In this document: piece after piece, positions 1-12,600 of the stretch | Layout: each line of letters starts with the position of its first letter | How positions within the stretch are numbered: the first letter of the stretch is position 1 | Assembly: GCA_019054805.1 (NCBI GenBank) | Contig: JAHQIY010000011.1 | Location: forward strand, 2,175,001-2,239,000 | Source of the DNA: Brachionus manjavacas | Taxonomy: Eukaryota > Rotifera > Eurotatoria > Ploima > Brachionidae | Length of the DNA: 64,000 bases | Direction of reading: 5' to 3' | Notes under the pieces: generated by a model | What the model was told of the DNA's origin: nothing | Seen by the model: the letters and a program-made list of their open reading frames with translations, nothing else | Databases searched by the model: none | Translations under genes and position numbers: made by a program

Positions 1-1471
1 AGTACTAGCCTATCGATTAACCTTGAAGCTTTCTTATCCTTTCATTAAAAACTCAGGTATTGTGAAATTCAAATACAAATTGAACAAAAATTCTTTCTTT
101 GTTAATTAATTTGAATTAAATATAATAAAATAAATTCAAAAAAATACTGCAACATAGTGCAACATAGCTTTTTGCACCTTTTTTACCTAAAATAATTTTT
201 ATAGTGTTAAAATTAGACAAATAATAAAACACGAATAAGATTTAAATTGATTATTGATTTAATTTCCAACAAAAAAGAAAATGAAGATTTTATTTTAGGC
301 AAAAAAGGTGCAACAAACTTTGTTGCCATATGTTGAAGTATTTTTTACAACACATTATATTATATTTTCAAAGTATACTATATTAAAACTCAAAATTCAA
401 ATAACATTATAAATTTTTTTTTGAAAAATTCAATGCATCCAAAATAATCTATATTTAAAAAAAAAAAAATTTTTAAGGTAAATATTTAATAAAGAAAAAA
501 AAATTGTAATCAAAAATATTATTTACACATTTTGATTTTTTATTCACAAATTTACATTTTGGTGGAAAAAAAAGACAAAGCAATTTTCAATTTATATTCT
601 AAAAATTAATATTAATTGGCATCTAGCTGATTTATACTGATTTTAAGTATTGAGACCGTGAAAAAACAAAAACTTTCTTATTCTGTTTCATTTTAAAAAT
701 TATATTTTATTTATTTTGATTAGTTTATTTTATTTTAAAATTGTATATTCTAAATTAAAAATAAGTCTGTCTCTTTACCTTTTTTAATTTGTAACTGGTT
801 TCAGCAAAATTGTTAAATTTTTACAACAGAGAAGTTGGATCGGATCCTTAAAACCGCCTGAAATACTATTATTTTTGGAAATTAAAAAAAAAATTAAATA
901 TTTCTTCTTACCTTAATGACAACTATTAAATTGATTCCAATATAGTAAGATGATAGCAAACAAAATCTTAGTAAATCATTTCTGAACAAGTATTTTAAGG
1001 TTCAAATAATAGAAAAATCATTGAATTTGACATTTTCGACTTTACTGTCTGAATCTACAGTCCAAAAATCTGATATTGTGAATGAATTTCTTAAAAAAAT
1101 TTCATACAAGCGATCCAAAATCAATCCGTACTAAGTTGATGTTCTTAGAGACTCGAAAAGTGTAAACATTTATTTAAATTAAAAATCATAATTTTTATTA
1201 GATTTAAAAAAAAAAAATTAACTTCAAAATTTCTATTACACTCAAGACTTAAGTTTTACAGACTTTTATATTTTCGTATGTTTAATATGATTTATACTGA
1301 TTAAATCATTAAAGTTTTTAAATAAAAATAGATTTATTTCATAAGTTTTAAAATTCAATTTTTAAAAAATTTTACATAAATTCTAGATTTTATTAGACAA
1401 AATGAAAACTATTCAAGTGAATTCCTCATTCTACTTTTCGAAGGGTTGCTTAAAAAACATTCACTAATTAG
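1..1471. other. Gene-free AT-rich flank with one MITE-like repeat
   Basis: No coding exon was recognised. The only structure I see is the repeat copy at 58-355, listed separately. The rest is low-complexity A/T sequence. The right part is expected to hold the 3' untranslated region of the decarboxylase gene, which ends at 1472 on the minus strand. Confidence 0.5.
58..355. repeat. MITE-like interspersed repeat, copy 1
   Basis: About 300 bp that recurs at 57780-58080. Shared words include CAAATACAAATTGAACA near the left end and TGCAAC / GGTGCAAC words inside. Each copy holds an internal inverted repeat: TTGCACCTTTTTT at about 172-184, followed by CCTAAAATAA, pairs with TTATTTTAGG...AAAAGGTGCAAC at about 291-314. 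More diverged relatives seem to lie near 10080-10260 and 49580-49800. No coding capacity is seen, so a non-autonomous DNA transposon is the likeliest identity; the family is unknown. Confidence 0.6.
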
Positions 1472-4400
1472 TTACAAATCTTTTCCGAATTTTTCTATTT
1501 CATCAAGCATAAACAAAATATCTTGCTCATTAGTTGCTGCATTTGAAACAATCGCCCTGAAAAAATTCGGCTTATCATCCAAAGGCTGGTAGCCGACCAT
1601 TAAAGTCCCGGTATTCATCATTTTTTCCTTTATTTTGGGCGCCACTTGATGAAGCTTTTGCTTATAATCATCGGAATTTTTGTCCATATTTTGAATACTT
1701 CTAGGTACATACCAAAAGCATATGTTGGTCATTTCAGGCTAAATAAATAATAAATTAATTTAATAAATTTAATTTAATCTCTTTTTTTGATTACATTGTA
1801 AAAAGCTATTTGAAAATCTTGCCGCAACCTTAATTGCTCGTATAGCAACTTGGCCAAGTCAAAAAGCCGATCAATCTGTTTTTCGAACCCAATGTCACCT
1901 TTGGCTCGCCACATGAGCCAAACCTTAAATGCGTCAACATGACGACCACACTGAATGGTCTTGTCGCCTGTATCATAATAAATATCATAATGCTTGTCTT
2001 GCTGAAATAGATAGGTGGCATTCATTTCATTACAGTCAAGTAGGAGACCTTTTTTTTTGACCAAAAAAGCTGATGACTGCAGCAATGCTCCCATTAATTT
2101 ATGAGGATTCCAAGTCACAGAATCAGCTCTTAAACGAAAAAATATTCATTTATACCATTTATTTTTATTCTTATTTACCTCTCAATCCCTTTCATTAGAT
2201 GTCTATGCTTTTTAGATAACAAAGCTCCACCACCCCAAGCAGCCTTGTAAACAAGATTTTAAAAAATTTCAAAAAAATTTTATTATTATGAATTTACATC
2301 AATATGCAACCATAAATTGTATTTGAAGCAAATTTCAGCAATAGAATCAATCGGATCAAATGCTCCTATATAATGCGGTTTAAGGAAAATATACTTAAAA
2401 AAAACATTTACCTAAAACAGTGGTTCCTGCAGTAAGCAATACCATGAAAGGTACTTGTTTAGCTGCAAGAGTCTCAATTATCATTGTCTCCAATTTTTCT
2501 GGAATCATTTTTCCTCTTAAATAAATTTTCTATTTTTTTTTTTAATATTTTCGAGAAATGTTGTACCTTTCGTCGACTGGAACATTTTTAACATTATTCA
2601 AGCCCATGCCTAAAATAATTGCCGCTCTGTGAACCGAATAATGACTCTAAAAAAATATAATAAATGTCAACCAGTTGTAATTTAATTTTTATTTAAAAGA
2701 AAAAATTCTCAAGACTGGAATTTTGCCACATCTCCATTGAAAAGATTTTTTCCTATTTTAACTTTTTAAATAACTGTGAAATTAAATTTGAAATTGAATT
2801 ATTTTAAAATCAATTTATCAATTATTTTTCGTCAAGTATATATAAAAATATCCCTTTTTATTTTAAATTAAACAGGTTTAAATTTTTTAGTGGATTTGTA
2901 TAAAAACTTTTAAAGACAAAAAAAATAAATTTTTCAAAATTCATGAATTTTTTAAATGGAAAAATAAAATTACTTTAGTTTGAATGTATGAATATAAAAG
3001 TTATGATTTTGAATTAGCTCAACCTGAATTATTTAAATTATTCATTATTAAAAAAAAAAACAAAAAAAATTAAAATACAAAAATTCAAATTATTTTGATA
3101 TTTTAAAGTCTCTTCGAGGCGTTCTCTTAATTAATTTAAAATTAATAAAGCTTTTAACTAGAAATTCAAAATAAAAATGAAAAAATTTTTTTATCTTTCT
3201 GAATCACATATCAAATTAAACAAGAGTCTTGCTTAATTTTTCAAATATTTATGTCAGAATACAGAATTATACGACATTAAAAGTCGGATAATGAAAATAG
3301 TTTAACAACCAAAAATATTATTTAAGAAAAGGAAAAACGCTGTTTGGCCCAATACTCAAGTACTCCAGAATTTCAAAGGACGGATTATCGAAGGAAGAAT
3401 CTGTTCATAATTTTAATTTTTTTTCTAGTAAGCTAGCACAAAGGTAATTGATATTTTAATCAGAAAAAAATCTCATCTTTTAAAAAAAATTATTAAAATA
3501 AAAGAGTTATATTTTGAGGAAAAATGTGATAAAATTTTATTTTTTTCAAGATTCATCAAAATTTTGCATGTTAAATAATTGAATTTTTAACGAAAATTTA
3601 AAATTGCATTAATTAACTTTTTCGAAAAAGGAAATTAGAATATTGGAAAATACGAAAATTTTAGTAAAAGCAAGTCAACTTTTTTAATTTTTTAATTTAC
3701 TTTTTCGTCAATAATTTTACAAATCTGGGAGTCTAATTCCTTCTAAATCATTATTTTTTAAAAATAGCAAATTCTAAATTAAGCAAATTAGTTGTTCCTT
3801 ATTTAATTATCTAGTTAATTTGTTAAAATAAAAAACTTACATGTTCGGAAGTAAACATAACAATTTTTGGGGTTTCATATAGTCCATTAAATTTTGATTG
3901 AGGAAAATGAAAATGTTTTGCTACTTGAACAGCATACAAATTGGAAATGCTACCTCCTTAAAATGTTATACTAAGAGAAAAAGTCATAAAAATTATTATC
4001 TTACCTGGATTAAAGAGACCATCACAGGGCTCTTCCCATCCGATAAAAGTCCTCATTTTATCAAGAACAGCCATTTCGATAAGATTATAAACGGGTGCTA
4101 TCTCATAGGTGAACATATTTGTGTTTGTGGTGGCGGTGATCCATTCACCTGCCAAAGAAACAATGTCCAAGCCTTGAGATAATTGGTTAAAAAACCTAGG
4201 GTGGCCAGTTTTAACTGCGTTATCCATAACCATTTGGCAGTCTTCGATCAATTGTTTTAAACTCAAAGGCTCATTCTTAATCTCCAAGTCTAAACTGTTC
4301 TTCAAGTCGTCGGGATACTGAAATTTTAAGATCTTAAAAAGATTTTTTTAAATTTCTTTTTTTGTTAACCAAAATAATAACAACCTTTTCAGTTCTGTCA

Positions 4401-7074
4401 TTTGCTTTTTGAATATAAACCAGCATTAAGTCAAGTATTCGCTGAAGAAATTCGCATGTTGTTTCGTAATCACCATTTGGCAAGATGTCTTTGATTTAAT
4501 TAAAAGAAGAGGGTTTAGATAGCAATTTTTGTTTTCTCCTAATTGTTGAATTAATCTACAATTTTTTTAGTCTTCTTTGAGAATTAATTTTTACTATCTG
4601 AATTTGACTCTCAAAAATAATAATAAAGATTAATAATAAAGATTGTCTAATTCTACAGCCATTACAGAATTTGGCAAGAAAATTTTTTATGTGATTATAT
4701 TTTTTTGGATCAATTTTTACTTGCTCGCGATGTTGATAATTCAAAAAAAAAGATTTTTTTTGTACTGCAAATCACACAAAGCTCATTTTGGCCCTCAAAA
4801 AATAATTCTTTTTAAGAAAATTTCCAAGATCCAAAATTTCTTTGACTTGTATTTTACTTGTCAGAATTTTAGCTAAATATTCAGTAAAATCAGTTGCCAT
4901 ATGGTCAGTCAATTAAAACTTAAAAAGTAAGCACTTTTCTGATCAAAAAATTAAGCCAAAATTAGTATGAAAAGTGGAGATGAATTTTGGAGCAAAAAAA
5001 ATTAAAGCAAAGCAAAATATTTAAATAATACAAAAAGTTTAAAATTAAAAAAAATTTTTAGCATTAAAATTAAATAAAAATATTTTTTATCAGAAAAAAA
5101 GCCAAAAAAATTTAACATTTAGTACTGTTTCTATCATATATTATATGATCTTTTCTCTAAATAAATTTTTTTTTTTTGCTTTTGTTTACGTTCAACAAAT
5201 TTTGTTTAAAAATGTTAATAAAAATTAGTCTAGATAAACTTGAACAATGAGCTGGAATCAAAATACACTGTCTGGAAGTGGTGATAAAGGTTTCGATGCA
5301 GCTATTTTGGCAAACTCAAGTTAACTTTGATATTGTATATTGTAAAAGGATATTGTATAAAAATCTTTATTTAAAAAAAGGTCATTTTTTTATTTTTGTA
5401 AATTTTTGTAAAAATCAAAAAGCGGAAGATTACTTTATTTCTTTTGCAAAACATGAAAAAGTTTTTATCCAAATCTTTTTAACTTATTTGAACCATTTTC
5501 TCTCTTCAATGAAATGTGTAAAATACTTAAATTGTTAAAAAATTATACCGAAAAAATCGAAAAAAAAAGACTCAATATAAAATTTAAAAAAAAGAAAAAA
5601 ATTGCTTTAAAAACTTTAAGCTAAACCATTTCAAACATAAGTCATATTCTTTTGAACTTTTTTGAAGATAATTATGGTTCACTCGTTACTTGAATAGTAT
5701 AGATTTTCGGCCAAGATTACAAGACAAGACTTCAGCTCCGATACAAATTTACACTGGAGTCCCTCAGTTTTTGAAGACTACTTGACCATCTCAAAGAGTT
5801 CTGATAACTAAAAATATATTCAAAGTAACAGAAGATTCCTTGGCGAAACTATAGAGACATAATTAATAACAGAAAACCCAAGCAATATTACCATCGATGA
5901 GGCACAAAAATGCAATAGTAACTGACCAAGAAATAATAACTAAAATTTTGATTTTATTACATATTTTTGCGTTTTAACTTTATCTGTTTTTTTATTATGT
6001 ACTTAAAAAATTATTTTTGATCTTAAATGAATTATTTATATGGCAAGTTTTTTTTTTCTATTTTACATTTCTAAAAATAATTGCGTAATTATATTTCAAA
6101 TTTTAACATGCTTAAGTATTGAGTTTTAATGAAATAACGTAATTTCAAAATTTTAAAAAAGTTAAATAGAAAAAAGACTTGCCATATTTAATTTTTAAAA
6201 AAAATTAAATTTACAAAAATAAATCAAAATACCAAAAATTATTGAATTTTAATTTTGTTTTAAATTTAAAAAGTTGTCACAGACAAACACATCTCTGATA
6301 AATATTTTAACACAAAAATTAAAAATCAACTTAAATTCCTAGATCTGAAATAATTTAGATGAAATTTTTTAAAGATTTTAGAAAATATTTATTGTTATTA
6401 CAGAGAATGCCAGCGATTTTCTGGAATTAAAAAACATCCGGATATTTTCAAATTTTGAAGAACAAAAAATTCGAACAAAGAGAAAAATAATGGAAAAGAT
6501 GCTGAACCTATAAAAGCACCTTAGATCAATAACCAAACGAAATGAAAAATAAAACCTGTTAGTGAAAACATACCATTTTTAAATTGTTTGGGAAAGAAAT
6601 ATAAAGAAATTAATTGCTAGAAAGTAGATGGCCACTGGGCTCGTTTAAATAGTCTTAAGAACTAAAAGCTCAAATTTTTTTTTAAAAAGGATTTTTTTTT
6701 AATCCAATTTTTTCCAAATCCAAATTCTAAAGCAAATTAATTTTTTTTCTATTCACCACAAAAAAAAATAGATTCAAAGTGTTAAATATATTTTTATTTG
6801 TGGTTAACAGATTGAGAGGTTTGTGTTCGTGGACGACCTATAAAATCTTTTTATAAACACAATTTGGACATTCTAAACATAATAAAAAGAACTTCTTAAT
6901 AAATTTAAATTTCTTGACTACTGGTTTTAAATTTATGTCAAATTTAAAAAAAATAAAATTCTTACTTTCATATGATACAATTTCGTTTAATTTTGAGTCA
7001 TTTTTCTTGAAAAAACTTCCAAATTTAGCCAAAAGTTCCAGCGGACCCAAGTCTTTATTCGAAATATTTGCCAT
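1472..7074 (-). CDS. Glutamate decarboxylase-like PLP enzyme (GAD/CSAD/GADL1 family)
   Basis: Cytosolic group II PLP-dependent decarboxylase that would make GABA from glutamate, or act on cysteine sulfinate or aspartate as CSAD/GADL1 do. Exons I infer (minus strand, high to low): 7074-6966, 4488-4370, 4317-4005, 3956-3841, 2646-2567, 2515-2412, 2365-2298, 2243-2179, 2128-1795, 1738-1472. Phases match throughout and give about 524 aa, the usual length for CSAD/GADL1 and shorter than vertebrate GAD65/67. Visible motifs: [81 protein letters not shown] with the PLP lysine, [15 protein letters not shown], and C-terminal NICFWYVP. The NTNMFTYE segment is GAD-like, whereas CSAD/GADL1 usually have a Tyr there; TTVLGAFDP and YLFQQDK are closer to CSAD. 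Substrate is therefore open. The second exon's donor is uncertain (after 4385 or 4370), and the first exon is supported only by an ATG, a good GTAAG donor and matching phase. Confidence 0.92.
6966..7074 (-). CDS. Probable N-terminal coding exon of the decarboxylase gene
   Basis: ATG at 7074 opens 36 codons beginning [15 protein letters not shown] and ends in a strong donor (GAAA|GTAAGA). The phase-1 end fits the phase of the exon starting at 4488, across a 2.5-kb intron. N-terminal sequence of this family is poorly conserved, so homology does not help; reading phase and position are the only support. If wrong, the true start lies further upstream or in another exon within 4.5-7 kb. Confidence 0.5.
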
Positions 7075-7592
7075 TATCAAATCGAAAATAATTAATTTAC
7101 TAAATATTTTTTTCTATATTTTTCAAAGCAATCTCGAGTGTCTAATGTAAAGAAAATTAAACCAAAGTATATGCTATTTTATCTGATTTATATTAGGATT
7201 TTGAATCAATTATCAAAATTGAAACCATTAAAATCTAAGTGATTTAATTCCAAGACAAATAAAATAAATAATTTTCTCCTTTTTACAGCCAGCCTCAACT
7301 CTAATTGAATTAATTGTGCCCAATTTAGAAAATTAAAGTTTCATGTGCCATCAATTCCTTATTATCAAAGGATACTAGTGTTTTTGCTCTCGAATTCCGT
7401 GAGCAAAAATTCTTTGATAATTTCTTTTTTTACACTCAATTTACTTAAATAATTGGCACAGCTAAATAGGTTTTTAATACTCAAGTGTTGTTAAGATTTA
7501 CGGATTATTCCAAAAAATAAAACCGAGTGCACATTTTAAATTTTATTAAATAATCTCAAGATAAATACAAAATTAATTAGTATAGAAAATCA
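7075..7592. repeat. Intergenic spacer with a nested palindrome (7311-7463)
   Basis: The spacer between the decarboxylase start and the SLC9B 3' end holds a stepped hairpin centred near 7395. TTTTGCTC (7382) pairs with GAGCAAAA (7401), ATTATCAAAG (7361) with CTTTGATAAT (7412), and TGTGCCCAATT (7315) roughly with AATTGGCACA (7451). This looks like a small palindromic MITE of about 150 bp. No gene is seen. Confidence 0.55.
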
Positions 7593-9331
7593 TTAGGCAC
7601 TTGAGTCTATACTCGATTGCTCACTTTGCAAAAGTTTGTCAGCACTTAATGAAATTAAAATTGTTCCTATAGGCGCTGTTGCCACAATGCTCAAAACCGC
7701 GATATTCAGTATCTAAAAATATCAATTCTAATTAAGTAATTTTGCCATTAGTTGGAAAAAAATTTACGTCTGTTGGAATTTCCAAGGGCATGTGATACAA
7801 TTTGGCCAAATCCAGAGCTATTGATCCGACAGCAGCCTGGACCGTAGCTTTGGGTACCCAAGAAATGCACAGAAAAGATTTTTCCTTTAGGCCTAAATTT
7901 TTATCAAAATTTACTGAAATAAAAGATGCTATCAGTCGGAAAATAAGAGCAATGACCAGAACCGCTAACTGAAGACCAAGGGTTTTGGGATTTATTTTTT
8001 CGAAATCGATCTCATTGCCGATTAGGCAAAAAAGCAGTGGAAGAAACAAGACTAGCCACATTTTAGAAAATAAATTATCCAATTTTTTCTGGTCAATTGA
8101 TATTTTCTCTTTGACCATGTCTTGATCAGGTGTCAATTTTTTTAGATGATGTTCGTCTACTTTCTGCCAAATAATTTTGGAAACAATTACCATTGTTAAT
8201 ACTGCTAAGGGACCTGCAGCTAAATTAAAATTTTAAACTAGATTAAATTTTTTTTTTAAATTACTGGTATAATTAATTTTCTTAAATCCAAGAGCTGCTA
8301 TTAGGGAGACTAGAAACAAAACAATGAACCTTAAACTTACTTTACTAATCTACATAAAAAAAAATTTATAGGATTTTTTGAAATTTTTGTTTTTTTATAA
8401 ACAATACTTTGTGTTCAAGACGAAATATGCTAAAAAAAAATGCTACTGTGATTCCAAAAATCATACCAGCTAAAATCTGTAAAGGACATTGTAAGAGAGT
8501 CCACCAAATTTCACCCTGGTTAAAGACAACCCCAATCATCAAACTATGTCCAGTTATGGCAATGATGTTGTCTATGCAGCTAGCTGCAATGATAAATCCG
8601 GGAATATTTTTTGCTACCCCAAGACCTGTTTCTTGTAGCTGAATCATCAAAGGAACCACAACTGCTGGAGATACACCACTTATAACAAATCCCATTAGCA
8701 AGGCCCATTCAAAAGATAATTTTAGTATAAAAATAGCTGCTAGAGCAAAAACGAATGCTTCAACTAAACACGGAATTACCGAAAATTTCAAAATTTTAAA
8801 TTTCATTTTTGTTAGTTTGTCTATGTCCAGACTTAGACCAGCTCGGCACAGAATTACACAGAATGCCATGTTTCTGAGCAACGATGATGTTTTTGAATCA
8901 ATTGAATTTCCGATTATTGATATTAAAGGAACATTTTTGAATAAAATCCCTGTTATTAGCATGCCTTTAGATTTAAAATTCTTTTTTGTACTAAATTAAT
9001 AAATTTTATTATTTAAAATTTTATTCTTACCTAAAAGTGAGGGCATTTTGATTATTTGGAAAAAAAATCCGAGGACATGTGAACATGTGACGAGGGTCCA
9101 AATTGAAAAATAAGATCCTCCTGGCAAGGCTGCTCGCTCAAATAAAATGAATAAAACCAACCAAGTAATTGATGAGATTAAGATAAAAAGACATATTTTG
9201 TTGGACAATTTTTGATTGAAAATAAAACAAGATTCAATTACCAACTTGTCGAATAACTTTTGCACAAAACCTTTATTTGGTCGATTTTGTGGAACTTTAT
9301 TTTTAGAATCTTTTAAATCTTGGTCTGACAT
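7593..9331 (-). CDS. SLC9B-type sodium/proton antiporter (NHA), copy A
   Basis: Multi-pass CPA2-family cation/proton antiporter like animal SLC9B1/2 (NHA1/NHA2), expected at the plasma membrane or endo-lysosomal membranes. Five exons on the minus strand: 9331-9031, 8964-8408, 8349-8265, 8219-7768, 7712-7593; phases agree and give 504 aa, close to the family. Exon 1 has a hydrophilic N-terminus then two hydrophobic segments. Exon 2 has LRNMAFCVILCRAGLSLD, GVSPAVVVPLMIQLQE and the core-helix motif AASCIDNIIAITGH. Exon 4 has LIGNEIDF and SWVPKATVQAA, with the conserved core lysine. The oddity is the core motif: human NHA2 has Asp-Asp at the ion-binding site, but here it reads Asp-Asn. The start is the first ATG of the exon and is shared in position with copy B. 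Confidence 0.9.
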
Positions 9332-9614
9332 TTTTGAATAAATTAAAATATTTTTTTGTAAAATTTTAAATTAAAGCTATGTACAAAAATATTGGTTTGA
9401 ACTTAAGTCAAAACCAGTTTTTTTTATAGATATTTTTGATATTTTTATCTTGATTTTGAGTGATATTTAGACTTGGTATTTAATTCAAGAATGATTTAAA
9501 ATAATCTAAAAAATTTTAATAAATTTTTTTGAGGACATTTCATATAAATCGTAAAATTTTAATAGATATATTTTTTAGATTTTGATCATATATTTTTATT
9601 TTCAGAGATGGAAA
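9332..9614. promoter_or_regulatory. Shared divergent spacer between the two SLC9B genes
   Basis: The two start codons face away from each other across 283 bp of AT-rich sequence, so both promoters, or one bidirectional promoter, probably lie here. An acceptor-like TTTTATTTTCAG ends at 9605, just before the plus-strand start. It could be a 5' UTR intron acceptor, which would place that promoter further upstream. An out-of-frame ATG at 9608 overlaps the plus-strand start at 9615 and would open a nine-codon upstream ORF. Confidence 0.45.
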
Positions 9615-12600
9615 ATGGAAAATTTAAAGGAAAATAATGAGTTTTTATTTTCGAAGAAGAAATTGCCTTTATTTGAAAGAATATTTGTCAAATCCTTTCA
9701 GATATTTAACAATAAATTGTTAAACAAAATAATTTTATTTTTCCTAATATCTTTTAATGTTTGGTTGGTTTTGTTTTTGACATTTGAGAACGAGTCTTTA
9801 CCTGGAAGTCTATATTTTTCATTATTTACATTGCTGATAAGCTCTCAAATATTGGGATTTATTTTCGAAATAGCAAAACTTCCGCCACTTCTTGGTATGT
9901 ATATTTTTATAATTTTATTAAAAATTTGATGAAAAATTATATGAAAATCTAATCACGCATTAAAATTTTTTTAAGAACCCTAAATCCTAAACACCAAAAT
10001 CAACTAAACATCAGATTTTTTTGCTTGTAACTGGTTAGAGTAAAAAGATTCCGATTTAAAAACTAATGTAAAAAGTTAAATTCTGTACAGATTGAACAAA
10101 AATATTTCCTTTTTTGATAGATAATAAAAAAAATTTAAATAGGAAATAAAAAAAAAAATATAATTTTAGTGCATGCTTTCTTACACTTTTTTAGCCTAAA
10201 TAACTTTTCATGGGTCAGAAAAAAAGTTTAGACATTTATTAGGGCAACTTAAAAATAAAAGTAGATTTTTTTCTATTTTATTTATCTTTCTGAATTTTTT
10301 GACTATCTATTATTTAAATTTTTCAAACAAAATCTTCTGTTCAATTCATAATGAATTTCATAATGCCAACCGACTGTTTTGCTTTTGGGATCTAGTGATA
10401 GAATTTTTATTTTTTAAGAATAAAAATGTTTTCACTTTAAAAACAGATAATGATAAATTTATTTTAATATGACCTGTACTATTTCACTTTCCAAATCTAG
10501 CATTTTAGAATATTACAATTTAAGAAAAAATTCTTAGGTCAAAAAATTTTTTTAAAAGAAAAGAATTTTTTAAAATCAAAAAAGTTGTTTATTTTTAATA
10601 AGCTTTTTTAAATGCATGTAGCATGTTTATAAAGCAAATTTATTTTAGTGATAAAAAAAGTAAATTTAGTTACAAAAACGCTTTCTAGCCTTTTAATATT
10701 TTTGATTATCTTTTGGGGAAATATTACCACATTAGGTTAAAAAATGGCCTAGATAAAGTCTCATCTAAAAATTGAACCACAAAAAAATGTGGTTAATAAA
10801 TAAATTGGTAAAAAAAAAGCTTAAAAATCATATTTTATAAAGCACTTAGTTTGAATCTCTTGACTTTATTCTTCCTTATTCGCTCCTAATGGAGCATTAA
10901 GATATCCTTTAAGATATCCTACAACATTCATGTTGCTTTTACCATTGTACAGCTTAAGCAATGTCATTTTCTGTAGCTGGATGACTGAGGCTCCGCCAGA
11001 ATAAATTATAAAAAAATATAATAAAAATAAAAAATCAAAATTAAGTAAAATAAGCTAAAATATGATGTAAAGAAAATAGATACAGTGAATTTTCGATTAT
11101 CGAGACTCGTTCGGGAAACAAAAATATGAGTCTCGATAATTTTGTCTCTTTATTCGATATACGAGACTTTTTCAATTTTAAATAAAAGTCTCCAAAATTT
11201 TTAAACAAAAATTTATTTAGAAAAAATAAATAATTTAAAGTATATTATACAAATTAATATCATTTATTTTCAAAATAAAAAAATGAATTTTTAAATTTTT
11301 GAGATTTGTTTCTTTCTTTCAAGCCATCCAAAATGATTTTTGTGTATTGAAATGCGTTTAGGGAAATAATTATTATTTTTTATTTTTATATCTGTTCAAC
11401 TTTAAGCACCAGGCCAAAATAAATGCTTTTTTGGATGACCGCATTAAGATTATGAAGAATTTCGACAGAAAAAACATAAAAGAAATTTTAAGTCTAATTA
11501 TGAAATATTAATGTATTTATTTAATTTTCAATTTTTTTATTTTTTTTATTAATAAAATTTCTACATTTATTTAGCTCTTTTAAAAAAATTAGATGAATTA
11601 GCTTAATTTATTCTAACGATTTTTTTTAGCTGATTTAGTTAATTATAATCAAAAAAACAGATGTTTTGATTCAGCTAAATTAATAAATGCTTATTTAAGC
11701 TACTTCCTTTCTAAACTCATCTAGTTATTCTCTTAGTACCCTATCCTATGCCACTTTGATTCTACCCGAAGTTAAAACACAAAGCGCCTTTCTAACTGCT
11801 TATAGAAATGTTATTCATCCACAATTATCAAAGATCATTTTGGATCCTTTCTTCGGAAGCCGTGCAATATCTTTACTGCAGTCTCTTCAAAGCTTTCAAA
11901 ATTTCTGACCAAAACGCCTTCAATACCCGGGGTTTTTCTGTTCCTAAATGTCTTTACCACAGACTCCCCCCGCCGTTTTTGCTCGGTAACTCGATGCCAA
12001 TATCAGCGTTTTCACATCAAGATCAATACTTAGAGATTTAGAATGTATACACTTTTAGGCTCTGGATCTTGACTAAGGTGAAACATAAAATTAAATTCTA
12101 CAAAAACTCTACAATTTAATGAAAAAATCAAGCTTTTGTCAAATTAGTTATTTAGTAAGTAGTTCTTGGTGGGACATCCTAACAAATTAAAATTTCTGAG
12201 CCCATCACTGCTTTGTGGAAGCGTGATCACTAGCAGCCATTTATTTTGAACTTATCTAAAGCCGTCTTAAAGCTTTCGGTTGATTTGGATATTACTACAC
12301 TCTCAGGCAACTGATCCCAGTGTGGAACCACTCTGTTTGAAAATAAAGCAGTCACATCAGCTGCAAGATCAGTTCTTAACTTAGCAAGAAAGCGTTTCTT
12401 TTGAACTCTCATGCTATTGCCCCTTAATACCCCAGCAAGACCGTGTTCTACTAGTCTTGGAAATGAGTCTCTATTTAGTTTAACCTTCTATTTTTTGCTT
12501 ACTAATTTAAACATATTTATAAGATCTCTTCTCAAATTTCTTTTATTTTAGTTTTTTAAATCCCATTTTCGCTTATTTAATTAAAAAATGCTGATAAATG

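Noticed and set aside
5278..5538. 86-codon frame in the decarboxylase first intron
   Set aside because: Rich in Phe, Lys and Asn as expected for random AT-rich frames; no motif or splice context.
8409..8999. Plus-strand frames opposite SLC9B copy A
   Set aside because: They are the complement of exon 2 of the antiporter and have no own similarity.
11808..12041. 77-codon frame in a more complex stretch of SLC9B intron 1
   Set aside because: No similarity recognised. It is probably transposon-derived or chance, so it is not called as a gene.
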